From the NCBI RefSeq assembly GCF_019904175.1, contig NZ_CP061913.1:558001-622000 (forward strand): a DNA stretch of 64,000 bases, read 5' to 3'. The notes under the pieces were generated by a model. The model did not search any database, was not told the origin of the DNA, and saw only the letters and a list, made by a program, of their open reading frames with translations. The position numbers and the translations under genes are program-made. Origin of the DNA: Dactylosporangium vinaceum. GTDB taxonomy: Bacteria; Actinomycetota; Actinomycetes; Mycobacteriales; Micromonosporaceae. This document shows positions 50,439 through 59,293 of the stretch, piece by piece. Numbering within the stretch: position 1 is the first letter of the stretch; every line of letters starts with the position of its first letter.

Positions 50439-51512
50439 TCACCCGCAGGTGGCGCGGAGGACTCGCATTGCGTTTTCCCAGGCCAGTTTGCGGAGTTCGG
50501 GGTCGGTCCAGCCGCGTGTTTTGAGCTCGGCGAACAAGGTTGGGTACGTCGATACGTCCTGCAGATCGCGGGGGAGCAGCTCGGTGCCGTCGAAGTCGCC
50601 GCCCAGGGCTACGGCGTTCAGGCCAGCTACCTCGCGTACGTGGTCGATGTGGTCGGCGACGTCGCGGGCTGTCGTTGGGGGGCATGGGTGCTTGTCGATC
50701 CATGCCTGGCGTTGGTGCAGGAAGGCGGGGGTGTCCCATGGTGCGTCAAGGGAGTCCTCCAGGTTGGTCAGCTCCTCGCTCCACGCCCGGCACTCGTTTT
50801 TCAGAAAAAATGGGACGAAAGTGACCATCACTACGCCCTCTGAGTCGCGGACCCTCGTCAGGACGTCGTCGGGGACGTTTCTTGGATGGTTGCAGAGGGC
50901 TCGGGCTGAGGAGTGGGAGAAGAACGCCGGGTGGGTTGTCGTGTCCAGGGCGGCGTGCATCGTCTGATCGGAGACGTGGGACAGGTCGCACAGCATGCCC
51001 AGGCGGTTGAGCTCCCTGACCACCTCGTGGCCGAACTCGGTCAGGCCGCCGTGGGCGGGGGTGTCGGTGGCGCTGTCGGCCCAGTCGGTGTTGCGGGAGT
51101 GGGTCAAGGTCAGGTAGCGGATGCCCAGCCGGTGCAGGGAGCGTAGGACCACCAGCGAGTTGTCGATGCAGTGGCCGCCCTCGGCGCCCATCAGGCACGC
51201 TATGCGGCCGGCGGCGCGAGCCTCGTCGACGTCGGCTGCGGAGCCGGCCGGGGCGAGAGTGTCCGGGTAGCGGGCTATCAGGCGCCTGACCAGTTCTACC
51301 TGCTCGACGACCTGGATGGCGGCCTGGGGGCCGGGGCGGTCGGCGGGGACGTAGACGCTCCAGAACTGGGCGCCCACCCCGCCGCAGCGCAGGCGGGGGA
51401 GGTCGGTGTGCAGGCCCGTGCCGGAGAGGTCGGCGTTGAGGTCCAGGCGGCCCTCGGGGTCGCGGATGCGCAGGCGCCAGGGGAGGTCGTTGTGGCCGTC
51501 GATCACGTCCAT
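50439..51512 (-). CDS. membrane dipeptidase (peptidase family M19)
   Basis: The product is 357 aa from ATG 51512. The binuclear zinc site motifs of renal dipeptidase-type enzymes are visible: DVIDGHNDLPWRL (His-x-Asp), CLMGAEGGH (bridging Glu), LTLTHSRNTDWADS, LCDLSHVSD and FFSHSSARALCNHPRNVPDD, ending LRKLAWENAMRVL. It hydrolyses dipeptides, including those with D-residues, and some members act on beta-lactam-like or cyclic compounds. No signal peptide is seen, so it is cytoplasmic despite the family name. The gene stands alone. Confidence 0.92.
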   Translation of the reverse strand: MDVIDGHNDLPWRLRIRDPEGRLDLNADLSGTGLHTDLPRLRCGGVGAQFWSVYVPADRPGPQAAIQVVEQVELVRRLIARYPDTLAPAGSAADVDEARAAGRIACLMGAEGGHCIDNSLVVLRSLHRLGIRYLTLTHSRNTDWADSATDTPAHGGLTEFGHEVVRELNRLGMLCDLSHVSDQTMHAALDTTTHPAFFSHSSARALCNHPRNVPDDVLTRVRDSEGVVMVTFVPFFLKNECRAWSEELTNLEDSLDAPWDTPAFLHQRQAWIDKHPCPPTTARDVADHIDHVREVAGLNAVALGGDFDGTELLPRDLQDVSTYPTLFAELKTRGWTDPELRKLAWENAMRVLRATCG

Positions 51513-51622
51513 GACGCCGACCTTAAGGGCCGGGAGTGATCGCGCTCCGAAATACCGCGTTTGCCGGAAACATACGAACGGTCCTCATATGGTGAAGCTG
51601 AGCCGACATGAGGGGGGACCTT

Positions 51623-51865
51623 ATGGGCAAGTCAAAGAAGAACGGCAACTTCGACAGCCAGGGCATCGAGCGCGGCATGCACCGCAGCGAGGACGACCTC
51701 GGGTACCTGGATCAGGACCTCACCGACGACATGACGATCACGCCGGACTCCATCATGTCGGGCGAGACGACGAACGCGAACACGGCGACCATGCGGGCCC
51801 GTACGAAGACCCAGCAGGAGCAGACCGCGATGCAGAAGAAGCGCGGGAACCAGCCGGATATGTAG
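51623..51865 (+). CDS. small hydrophilic hypothetical protein
   Basis: The product is 80 aa from ATG 51623, with GAGGGGGGACC immediately upstream. It is highly charged and polar, with no membrane segment: MGKSKKNGNFDSQGIERGMH, DDLGYLDQDLTDDMTIT, and a helical tail ARTKTQQEQTAMQKKRGN. No family is recognised. Strong start signals and regular codon use make it a probable real gene. A hairpin follows at 51922-51959. Confidence 0.65.
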   Translation: MGKSKKNGNFDSQGIERGMHRSEDDLGYLDQDLTDDMTITPDSIMSGETTNANTATMRARTKTQQEQTAMQKKRGNQPDM

Positions 51866-51921
51866 AGGCGACGCCGTAGCCCGTGACATGACGGGGGATC
51901 ACGGGCGGCGGCGGCACGTGT

Positions 51922-51959
51922 GCGGGGCAGGACTGTGGCGAACCCATGGCCTGCCCCGC
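51922..51959 (+). terminator. hairpin terminator after the 80-aa protein
   Basis: GCGGGGCAGG and CCTGCCCCGC form a perfect 10-bp stem with an 18-base loop, 57 bases beyond the stop. Confidence 0.6.
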
Positions 51960-52064
51960 ATGCGTTTCCCGGGGCGCGGTTGCGGAGGGTATCAGCGCCG
52001 GCCGCGGCCACGGAGACCACCGGCGCCAGCCCTTACGCGCCGCGAGGTGGGTGGTGGCGTGCGC

Positions 52065-55000
52065 TTACCCGCTGAGGTGGGCGACGTGTTCGACGATGTG
52101 GTCGAGGCTCACCGCTCGCCCCGCCGCGCGGTCGCGTTGCTGGTCGGCTGTGCGCGGAAGGGTTTGGGAGCGCAGGGTCTGGGCGTCGGGCGGTTCGGGC
52201 AGGCGGTGGCGGGCGCGGAGGGCGTCGGCCGCGCCCAGGAGGCGGGCGGCGTGGGCCGGGTCGTCGGGGGCGAGCAGGGACGCGACGACGTCCAGTGAGA
52301 TGGCCAGGTCCAGGCGGTCGCCCACCTCGTGGCGGGTGACCAGGGCGGCGACCAGGAGGCGGAGGGCCTCGGCGCGGTCACCCTCGGCCAGGGCGGCCAG
52401 GCCCAGGGCGTGCTGGGCCATCGCGGCACCGAAGGCGTCGCCGATCTGGCGGCTCAGGGTCAGGCTCTCGTCGAGCGCGGCGCGGGCGCCGGGGACGTCG
52501 CCCTGGCCGAGGAGGGCCTGGCCCACGCACTCCAGCGCCAGCAGGATGCCGCGGGTGTTGCCGCCGGCGCGTTCGAGGTCGAGGCACTCGCGGGCGTACG
52601 TCTCGGCGGCCTCATGGTCGTTGCGGCTCAGCGCCACCTTGCTGAGGTTGCCCAGCGACGCGGCCACGCCCTGGGGTACGTCCAGCTCCCGCCACACGGC
52701 CAGGCTCTCGCCGAAGTGCGCGGTCGCGGCCGCGTGGTCGCCGCCGCCGATCGCGGCGATCCCCATGGCGTTGTGGGCGTGGCCGATCGTGGCCCGATCG
52801 CCGGCGGCGGTGGCGCGCTCCAGGCTCTCCGCGCCCAGGCGGTAGGCGGCCTCGTGCTCGTCCTGCCCAGCGGCCAGGATCGCCGCCGCATGCAGCAGCT
52901 TGGCCCGCACGCCCGGGTCGGCCCCGCCACTCGCGACTCCGGCCGCCGCGCCGCCCACCGCCGGCCCGTCCCCGCCGCTCGCGCGTGTGGCAGAGCCGGC
53001 GGAATGAGCCGGCGGGAACGAAGGGCTGGAAGAGGGAGCAGGCGGCTCCATCGCCAGGACCTGGGCGAGCCAGTCGCGGCCCTCGGCGATGTGGGCGCCG
53101 TTGCGCCAGTAGCGCCACAGGCCCAGGCAGATGCGGGTCCGGGTGGGGCCGTCGCCGTGGCTGAAGGCGGCGCGGACGTTTTCGTAGTCGGCTTCGATGC
53201 GGCCGGTCCACTCGGCCTGGTCGGGGCCGGTCAGGCCGACGGCCGAGGACTCGGCGAACGCGGCGTAGAAGTCGGCGTGGCGGGCGGCGGGGGCGGGCTC
53301 GTCGCCGAGGCGGTTGCGGGCGTACGCGCGGATGGTCGAGAGCAGGTGGTAGCGGCCCGTGTCGTCGTCGCGGACCACCAGGTGCTTGTCGACAAGGGCG
53401 GCCAGCCGCTTCTCCAGCAGGTCCAGGTCGCCGCTTGGGCCGGTCACCGCCAGCGCGGCCGCGCCCGTCCAGCCGCCGACGAACACTGACAGCTCGGTCA
53501 TCAGCCGCTGCTCCTCGGCGTCGAGCAGGACGAAGCTCCAGTCGATGGCGCCGCGCAGGGTCTGCTGGCGGGCCGGGAGGTCGCGCGGGCCGGTGCCGCC
53601 GAGGGTGTCGAGCTCGCGGTCGAGGTGCTCGGTGAGGTGGTCGAGGAGCTCGTCCGGGCTCCAGCGGTCGATCCGGGCCGCGGCCAGCTCGATCGCCAGG
53701 GGCAGGCCGTCGAGGCGGCGGCAGAGCTGGGCGACCGGGAGCGCGGTGTCGATGGTGATCTCGAAGTCGGCGTCGACCGCGCGGGCGCGCTGTTCGAACA
53801 GGGTGACGGCGGGGGAGTCGGCGAGCGTCGGGACCTGGTACACCTGCTCGCCGTAGAGGGAGAGCCGCTCGCGGCTGGTGACCAGGGCGCGGACTCCGGG
53901 CGCGGCCGCGAGCAGGTCGCTGACCAGCGCGGCGCCGTCGTCGACGACCTGCTCGAAGTTGTCGAGCACGAGCAGCTGCTCGGCCTCCGCGAGCTGGTCG
54001 AGGACGGTGTCGAAGAGGTGCTGGCCGGGCAGTTCGGTGACGTGCAGGGCCCGGGCCAGGGCGGCGGTGAGCAGCTCGGCGTCGGTGGTGTCGGCCAGGG
54101 GCACGAACACGGCGCCGTCGGCGAACTCGTCGGCGACCGCGCCCGCCGCGGCCAGCGAGAGCCGGGTCTTGCCGATGCCGCCCGGACCGACGAGCGTCAC
54201 CAGCCGGCCGTCGCGGATCAGCGCGGCGACCCTGGCGGTCTCCCGGTCGCGGCCGACGAGCCTGGTCATCGGCACCGGCAGCCGGGTGCGCCGCCGCTTC
54301 GGCGCGGCCGGCTTCACGCCCCAGGTGCCGTCGCCGGCCGCGACCAGCTCGCCCTGCGCCCGCAGCCGCTGCAGCTCCGCCTCCGCGCGCGCGGGCAGGC
54401 CGCCGGAGCGCTCGACCAGCCGGTCCAGCAGGGCCCGGGTCGGCTCCCCGGCGAGGGCGATGCGCAGCCAGATCCGCAGCGTGGCCGGCGACCAGGGGGT
54501 GAGCTCGACGACCGACTCCGGCAGGTCGGTGCGCGCGGACGCGTCGAGGTCGGTGCTGGCGTAGACGAGCGCGACGGCGTCCCCGAGCGCCGGGATGGGG
54601 TCTCCGACGTCGGCCAAGAGGATCTTCGGTCTCGTCGAAGCGTTGGCGGTACCCCCGGAAATGGCGGTTTGAAAGCCTCGCAAATGCGCAATCTGGGCCA
54701 CTTCGCGCAGGAATCGCGTGTGCCCGGCGCCTTTCGGGCCGGCGATCCGCAGCGCCCCGCGCAGGCCCGCCGAGACCCGGGTCATGAACTCCTGGGTGGT
54801 GCTCAGGGCGCCGTCACGTTCCCAGAGACGCGACGAGCCGGCCGCCGGGTCGGCCTCCGCGTCGTCGCCCACGGCCTGGCCCCGGCCCCGCCGCTTGGCC
54901 AGGTAGTTGCGGCGGTCGGCGGCGGCGATGAGGGTCTCGCCGTCGTCGCCGTCGGCCGGGCTGGAGGCGACGCCCATGCTTATCGACAGGTGCAGGGGCG

Positions 55001-55325
55001 GCGTGCCGGGGAACTCCCGGGCCCGGATCTCGTCGGTCAGCCGGATCGCGAGCCGCAGCGCCTCGTCGGGCGCGGTACGGGGCAGCAGGAGCACGAACTC
55101 GTCGCCGCCGTAGCGGAACAGCACGTCGCCGCCGCGGATCAGGCCCTGGATGCGCTCGGCGAGCTGGCGCAGGAGCATGTCGCCGCGCAGGTGGCCGAAG
55201 GCGTCGTTGACGGTCTTGAAGTGGTCGACGTCGAAGAGCAGCAGGCTCGCCCCGCCGACCGCGTGCAGGGCATCGTCGAGCGCGGCGCGGGACTGGGCGC
55301 CGGTGACGGGATCCTGCAGATTCAT
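52065..55325 (-). CDS. GGDEF domain fused to NB-ARC/STAND ATPase and TPR repeats
   Basis: The product is 1086 aa. Residues 1-145 are a full diguanylate cyclase domain: [19 protein letters not shown] inhibitory site (64-67) and [12 protein letters not shown] with GGDEF at 73-77. Residues about 185-340 look like a decayed P-loop domain (GPKGAGHTR at 196, His replacing the Walker Lys). A second ATPase follows with intact [10 protein letters not shown] (380-389), [10 protein letters not shown] (451-460), VTSRERL and [13 protein letters not shown], as in AfsR/NB-ARC regulators. The C-terminal 400 residues are TPR-like ([22 protein letters not shown], and similar). No DNA-binding domain is seen. 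It may couple cyclic-di-GMP synthesis to a STAND switch. Confidence 0.9.
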   Translation of the reverse strand: MNLQDPVTGAQSRAALDDALHAVGGASLLLFDVDHFKTVNDAFGHLRGDMLLRQLAERIQGLIRGGDVLFRYGGDEFVLLLPRTAPDEALRLAIRLTDEIRAREFPGTPPLHLSISMGVASSPADGDDGETLIAAADRRNYLAKRRGRGQAVGDDAEADPAAGSSRLWERDGALSTTQEFMTRVSAGLRGALRIAGPKGAGHTRFLREVAQIAHLRGFQTAISGGTANASTRPKILLADVGDPIPALGDAVALVYASTDLDASARTDLPESVVELTPWSPATLRIWLRIALAGEPTRALLDRLVERSGGLPARAEAELQRLRAQGELVAAGDGTWGVKPAAPKRRRTRLPVPMTRLVGRDRETARVAALIRDGRLVTLVGPGGIGKTRLSLAAAGAVADEFADGAVFVPLADTTDAELLTAALARALHVTELPGQHLFDTVLDQLAEAEQLLVLDNFEQVVDDGAALVSDLLAAAPGVRALVTSRERLSLYGEQVYQVPTLADSPAVTLFEQRARAVDADFEITIDTALPVAQLCRRLDGLPLAIELAAARIDRWSPDELLDHLTEHLDRELDTLGGTGPRDLPARQQTLRGAIDWSFVLLDAEEQRLMTELSVFVGGWTGAAALAVTGPSGDLDLLEKRLAALVDKHLVVRDDDTGRYHLLSTIRAYARNRLGDEPAPAARHADFYAAFAESSAVGLTGPDQAEWTGRIEADYENVRAAFSHGDGPTRTRICLGLWRYWRNGAHIAEGRDWLAQVLAMEPPAPSSSPSFPPAHSAGSATRASGGDGPAVGGAAAGVASGGADPGVRAKLLHAAAILAAGQDEHEAAYRLGAESLERATAAGDRATIGHAHNAMGIAAIGGGDHAAATAHFGESLAVWRELDVPQGVAASLGNLSKVALSRNDHEAAETYARECLDLERAGGNTRGILLALECVGQALLGQGDVPGARAALDESLTLSRQIGDAFGAAMAQHALGLAALAEGDRAEALRLLVAALVTRHEVGDRLDLAISLDVVASLLAPDDPAHAARLLGAADALRARHRLPEPPDAQTLRSQTLPRTADQQRDRAAGRAVSLDHIVEHVAHLSG

Positions 55326-55473
55326 CGGTTGCCTGATCGGCCTTCCGACCGCCCCGCTGAGGTGTTCGCGCAGTTATTGCCCTGTTGGGGGACACGCCCG
55401 CCCCGGCCGCGGCCGCACCACCGGCATCGGCGGTCCCGGACGACCCAACCATTCACCGGCCCGGCCGCATCTC

Positions 55474-55992
55474 ATGGTCGTGCGCGACGACCATGAGCGG
55501 GAGTACGTGGAGTATCTCCGCGCCCGGATGCCCGGCCTGCGCCGCCTGGCGTACCTGCTGACCGGCGACTTCGACCGCGCCGACGACGTGGTCCAGACGA
55601 CCGCGACGAGCCTGTACGTCAAGTGGCGGCAGGTGCGCGCGGCCGGCAACATCGACGCGTACGTGCGCAAGATGGTCGTGCACACCTTCCTGTCCGAGCA
55701 GCGCCGCTCGTGGGCCCGGACCTGGCTCACCGACCGCCTGCCCGACCGCGCGGCCGCGGAGCCGCCGACCGACGACGCCCTCGTCGTCCGGGACGCGCTG
55801 CGCCGCCTCGCCCCGCGCCAGCAGGCCGTCCTGGTGCTGCGCTTCCTGTGCGACCTCCCGGTCGACGAGACCGCCGCCGCGCTGGGCTGCGCCGCCGGCA
55901 CCGTCAAGAGCCAAACCGCGGACGGCCTGGCGGCGCTGCGGCGCATCCTGGGCCCGAGCGCCGCTGCGACATTCGGTGGAGGTACCCGGTGA
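55474..55992 (+). CDS. SigE-family ECF sigma factor
   Basis: The product is 172 aa from ATG 55474; GTG 55480 is an alternative. Region 2 ([38 protein letters not shown]) and region 4 ([40 protein letters not shown]) match the large actinobacterial SigE (SigE70) group. Its stop overlaps the start of the next gene by four bases (GTGA), as in sigma/anti-sigma pairs. It should turn on a small regulon in response to an envelope signal. Confidence 0.93.
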   Translation: MVVRDDHEREYVEYLRARMPGLRRLAYLLTGDFDRADDVVQTTATSLYVKWRQVRAAGNIDAYVRKMVVHTFLSEQRRSWARTWLTDRLPDRAAAEPPTDDALVVRDALRRLAPRQQAVLVLRFLCDLPVDETAAALGCAAGTVKSQTADGLAALRRILGPSAAATFGGGTR

Positions 55993-57122
55993 ACGACGCG
56001 CTGTCGTCGCTGCGATTCGACGGCGACCTCCCACCATCCAAAGTGGACATCGACCGGGCCGTGCGCACCGGCCGGCGCCGGGAACGGCGTCGCCGCACCC
56101 TGCTCGCCTCGGCCGGCATCGCGGGCTGCGCCCTGCTGGTCAGCGGCATGCTCGTCGCGCAGGACCGCCAGCCGCCGGCCGATACGGCCGTGAAGAACGG
56201 CTGCCGGGTCCAGCGCCTGCCCACGCCCGGCAACGCGCCGGGCACCGTCACCGCCACCTCGGGCCGATATGCGGTGGGCGTGCTCGACAATCCGACAGGC
56301 GACCCGCTACTGTTCTGGGACGACGGCCGGCTCCGCCCGGTCACCGGCACGCCGCGGCCCGATCCGACCCCGGTGGCGGTCGACGACTCCGGCACCGTTG
56401 TCGGCAACAGCGGCGACAAGGATCCGTGGCTGCTGCGCGACGGCGGCTTCACCCACCTCGCGACACCGGCGGGCGCGACCCGGACGATAGCAACTGCAAT
56501 CAATGCCAAAGGCTCCGTCATCGGTACCGCAACGTGGCTGGACGCCGGCGGGCGCGCCACGCAGACCCGCACCGTTCGCTGGAGCGTGGCCGACCCCGGC
56601 CGGTTCCAGTACGTGGCGACCGACCCGGCGCTGGCCTACGTCTCCGGCATCAACGGCGACGATGTCATGGTGGGCCGGGCGAGCGCCGGCGGCACCGACT
56701 ACAACGCTTTTGCGTGGACCCCGGACGGCACTCCGGTGCGCCTCAATCGCATCGACGGCAAGCCGGCCGAAAGCGCCTTCCAGGTCGCCGGCGACTGGGC
56801 GATCGGCTCCTACGACGACGGCAGCACGTGGTTCAGCCACGGCGTGCGGTGGAATCTGCGAACGGGCGAGCACATCGAGTTCGACACGTTCGTTCCCAGT
56901 GCCGTCGACGCCTCCGGCACCATGGTCGGCACCGTGATGAACAGTGCCGACGACACCGCGCCGGCCCGGTGGAAAGACGGAGCAGTGCTGATGCTGCCGG
57001 TACTGTCGGCGGGCCAGTCGGCCACGATGACGTCGATGAGCAGCGACGGCCGGGTCGCGGTGGGCTGGCTGTTCCGGGAGAAGAACGACCCCATCGTTCC
57101 GGTGCGGTGGCTCTGCTCCTAG
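55989..57122 (+). CDS. membrane protein with extracytoplasmic repeat (propeller-like) domain, probable sigma partner
   Basis: The product is 377 aa from GTG 55989, overlapping the sigma factor stop. The N-terminal 36 residues are cytoplasmic (SSLRFDGDLPPSKVDIDRAV, then an Arg-rich run). One helix (about 36-56, LLASAGIAGCALLVSGMLVA) leads to an extracytoplasmic domain with recurring PVAVDDSGTVVGNSG, TAINAKGSVIGTAT, VSGINGDDVMVGRA, AVDASGTMVGTV and SMSSDGRVAVGW. These are HAF-like propeller repeats. Coupled translation with a SigE factor suggests that it restrains or tunes the sigma factor, but the N-terminal segment is shorter than classic anti-sigma domains. Confidence 0.83.
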   Translation: MNDALSSLRFDGDLPPSKVDIDRAVRTGRRRERRRRTLLASAGIAGCALLVSGMLVAQDRQPPADTAVKNGCRVQRLPTPGNAPGTVTATSGRYAVGVLDNPTGDPLLFWDDGRLRPVTGTPRPDPTPVAVDDSGTVVGNSGDKDPWLLRDGGFTHLATPAGATRTIATAINAKGSVIGTATWLDAGGRATQTRTVRWSVADPGRFQYVATDPALAYVSGINGDDVMVGRASAGGTDYNAFAWTPDGTPVRLNRIDGKPAESAFQVAGDWAIGSYDDGSTWFSHGVRWNLRTGEHIEFDTFVPSAVDASGTMVGTVMNSADDTAPARWKDGAVLMLPVLSAGQSATMTSMSSDGRVAVGWLFREKNDPIVPVRWLCS

Positions 57123-57239
57123 CGCCGGGCCCGTCAACCCTTTGCCGCTGGCACGTTTCCGGGATTCGCGTCGCGCGCGGCTTGCCTAACGTTCATGTCA
57201 CCACCAAGTGATACGAATTCGGTTCTGAGGGAGATAACC

Positions 57240-57626
57240 ATGAGCGACGTCGACTACGGCCAGTACGAGGCGGGCCAGGAAAGCGGTTCGCTGGACCAGC
57301 TGCACGAGGCTTCGGGTTCGGAGGCCGACTACGGCAACCAGTTCGGCGTGTACGAGCAGGACCACCACGCGGCCGAGTCCACCGACTTCTCGCAGGGCAA
57401 GCACGTCGAATACGACGCGCCCGGCGCCGTGCACTTCGAGTCCGACGACTACACGAACTACAGCCACGACGCCTCGGTCGACGACCACGTCTTCGCCGCC
57501 GAGGGCAGCGAGTCCTCGCACCAGGCCGAGTTCTCCGAGCTCGACGCCCTCAAGGCCCGCTTCGACAACGCCTTCGTCTCCGGCACCGAGTTCAGCGGCA
57601 GCGACGCGGCCCTCACCGCCGCCTGA
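57240..57626 (+). CDS. acidic hypothetical protein
   Basis: The product is 128 aa from ATG 57240 (GAGGGAGATAACC upstream). It is very acidic and rich in Tyr, Ser, His and Gly: MSDVDYGQYEAGQESGS, EADYGNQFGVYEQDHHAAES, VEYDAPGAVHFESDDYTNYS, then a short helical end (FSELDALKARFDNAF). It has no signal peptide, membrane helix or Cys. No family is recognised. A strong ribosome binding site and a terminator support its being a real gene. Confidence 0.75.
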   Translation: MSDVDYGQYEAGQESGSLDQLHEASGSEADYGNQFGVYEQDHHAAESTDFSQGKHVEYDAPGAVHFESDDYTNYSHDASVDDHVFAAEGSESSHQAEFSELDALKARFDNAFVSGTEFSGSDAALTAA

Positions 57627-57639
57627 TCGCCAGCCCCAC

Positions 57640-57671
57640 AATGCGGCCCGCCCAATCCGGCGGGCCGCATT
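57640..57671. terminator. bidirectional hairpin terminator
   Basis: AATGCGGCCCGCC and GGCGGGCCGCATT form a perfect 13-bp stem with a 6-base loop, between the acidic protein stop and the convergent glycosyltransferase stop. Confidence 0.9.
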
Positions 57672-57700
57672 CGTTCGTCCGGAGCGTCGCCGCCACGACG

Positions 57701-59083
57701 TCAGCGGTCGGGTACGCGTTCGTACTGCTCGGCGTCGGCCGGGGTCGAGGGGTGTGGCCTTGTCGAACGGGACCAGAGGACCATCAGGGCTGCGAAAGCG
57801 GCGTACCCGCAGTACCAAGGCCAGGGGTTCTGCCCTGTTCCGGGGACGGTCTCGACCGTCGGCCACCAGGTCGGCAGGTCGGGGAGGCCGAGGCTGGCGG
57901 CCTGCTCGTCGAGGATGCGGTCCACGCCCGGGCCGTTGCTGGAGGTGAAGCGGCGCAGCGGGTACAGGTCGCCGGTGAGCGTGTATGCGAACGCGAACGC
58001 GGCGGTCAGTGCGGCAAGGGTCGGGGGCAGCCAGCGGGGGCGGCTCTGGAGTGTCAGGGCCACGTAGTACGCGAGCAGGGGGACGAGCACCACCGGCAGG
58101 CGCCCGGGCGGGGTGTAGCCGGCCCACCAGGTGCGGAACGTCGACACGGCGAGGATGTAGGGCACGATCGCGGCGAGCAGTGCCCAGTGTGGGGATCGGC
58201 GTGGGGCCAGGAACATCCCGGGGACGGCCAGGGCCAGGAGCGGGAAGTGGCTGATGAGGCCGTACTGGCGGTCGAAGAGGATGCCGGCCAGCCCCGTCCA
58301 GGGCGAGATCTGCAAAAGCCCGTCACCGAGGGCGGCGTTGCCGGGGGCCGGGCTCAGCGAGTGGTACTGCGTGAAGTTGAACAGCTCCAACGCGAGCACG
58401 AGCCCGAGCATCGGTGCGAGCGCCAGGGCCCGGTGCTTCCGCATGGCCAGCAGCAGCCCCAGCGGGATGGTGAGCAGCAGGAACCGCCCGTGCACCCACG
58501 GCATCCAGCCCAGCCCGGCCGAGGCGAGCCCGACCTGCCACCACTTCGGGTCGGCCCGCACGACGACCAGGGCGGCGTAGGCGGTGAACAGGGCGCCGAA
58601 CGGGTCGACGAACTGCATGGACGCGTACATGTACAGCGGCGTACCGACCGCGAACAGCCCGGTGACGACGCCGGCGTACACCTGCGTGATACCGAGTTCG
58701 CGCTGGAGGCGGTAGGTGACCCCGACGGCGAGGACGCTCGCGAGCACCACCACGGCCGCGGCGCCGGGCCGGCCCCACAACTGGAACGGAACCGTCCACA
58801 GGATCGGCCCGCCGAAGTTGTGCAGCGGCACCATGATGCCCTCGGCGTTGGGGTACACATGGGCGTCGAGCGGGTCGGCATAGAACGCCCGCCAGTCGCC
58901 GTTGGCATAGGCCTGGGTCAGGTCAAAGGTGTGGTACTTCCCCAGCGCCACGCTCATGACGAGGTAATGCGGCTCGTCACCGAGCGGCTCCATCCAGAAC
59001 CGCAGGTTCGCGGCGATCGCGTAGAGGACGGCCGAGGCCGCCATCAGTGACCAGACGACCACCCGGTCACCACCGCGCCGCAC
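57701..59083 (-). CDS. GT-C-type membrane glycosyltransferase
   Basis: The product is 460 aa from GTG 59083. About eleven membrane helices are predicted. The first extracytoplasmic loop carries MEPLGDEPHYLVMSVAL, whose GDEPHY acid motif matches the catalytic DE region of GT-C transferases (GT39/GT83-like) that use polyprenyl-phosphate sugars. AYANGDWRAF and HVYPNAEGIMVPLHNFGGP follow in the same loop region. A large final segment is extracytoplasmic. It probably transfers a sugar to a protein or wall polymer outside the membrane; acceptor and donor are unknown. Confidence 0.78.
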   Translation of the reverse strand: MRRGGDRVVVWSLMAASAVLYAIAANLRFWMEPLGDEPHYLVMSVALGKYHTFDLTQAYANGDWRAFYADPLDAHVYPNAEGIMVPLHNFGGPILWTVPFQLWGRPGAAAVVVLASVLAVGVTYRLQRELGITQVYAGVVTGLFAVGTPLYMYASMQFVDPFGALFTAYAALVVVRADPKWWQVGLASAGLGWMPWVHGRFLLLTIPLGLLLAMRKHRALALAPMLGLVLALELFNFTQYHSLSPAPGNAALGDGLLQISPWTGLAGILFDRQYGLISHFPLLALAVPGMFLAPRRSPHWALLAAIVPYILAVSTFRTWWAGYTPPGRLPVVLVPLLAYYVALTLQSRPRWLPPTLAALTAAFAFAYTLTGDLYPLRRFTSSNGPGVDRILDEQAASLGLPDLPTWWPTVETVPGTGQNPWPWYCGYAAFAALMVLWSRSTRPHPSTPADAEQYERVPDR

Positions 59084-59293
59084 ACCGGCGAACCTAACAC
59101 GCCCCCGCCGGCGCCATCCCGGCCGACCTGCCCGCGGGGCAGCGGCGTGCGCGGCCGGGTGGCCGGCCCGACTAACGGCGAAGGGCCGGGCCGACCTCAT
59201 GAGGGCTCGCCGCGGTCGTGCGGGCCGCCGGCCGGGTAGGCGGGCGTCTGGCCGGGCGGTCCGGCGGACCGGCAAAGGTCGATGGCTACAGCA

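Noticed and set aside
49840..50739. 299-aa reverse-strand open frame and 316-aa forward open frame around 50 kb
   Set aside because: Both have abnormal codon use and overlap the dipeptidase end; neither shows a domain or start signal.
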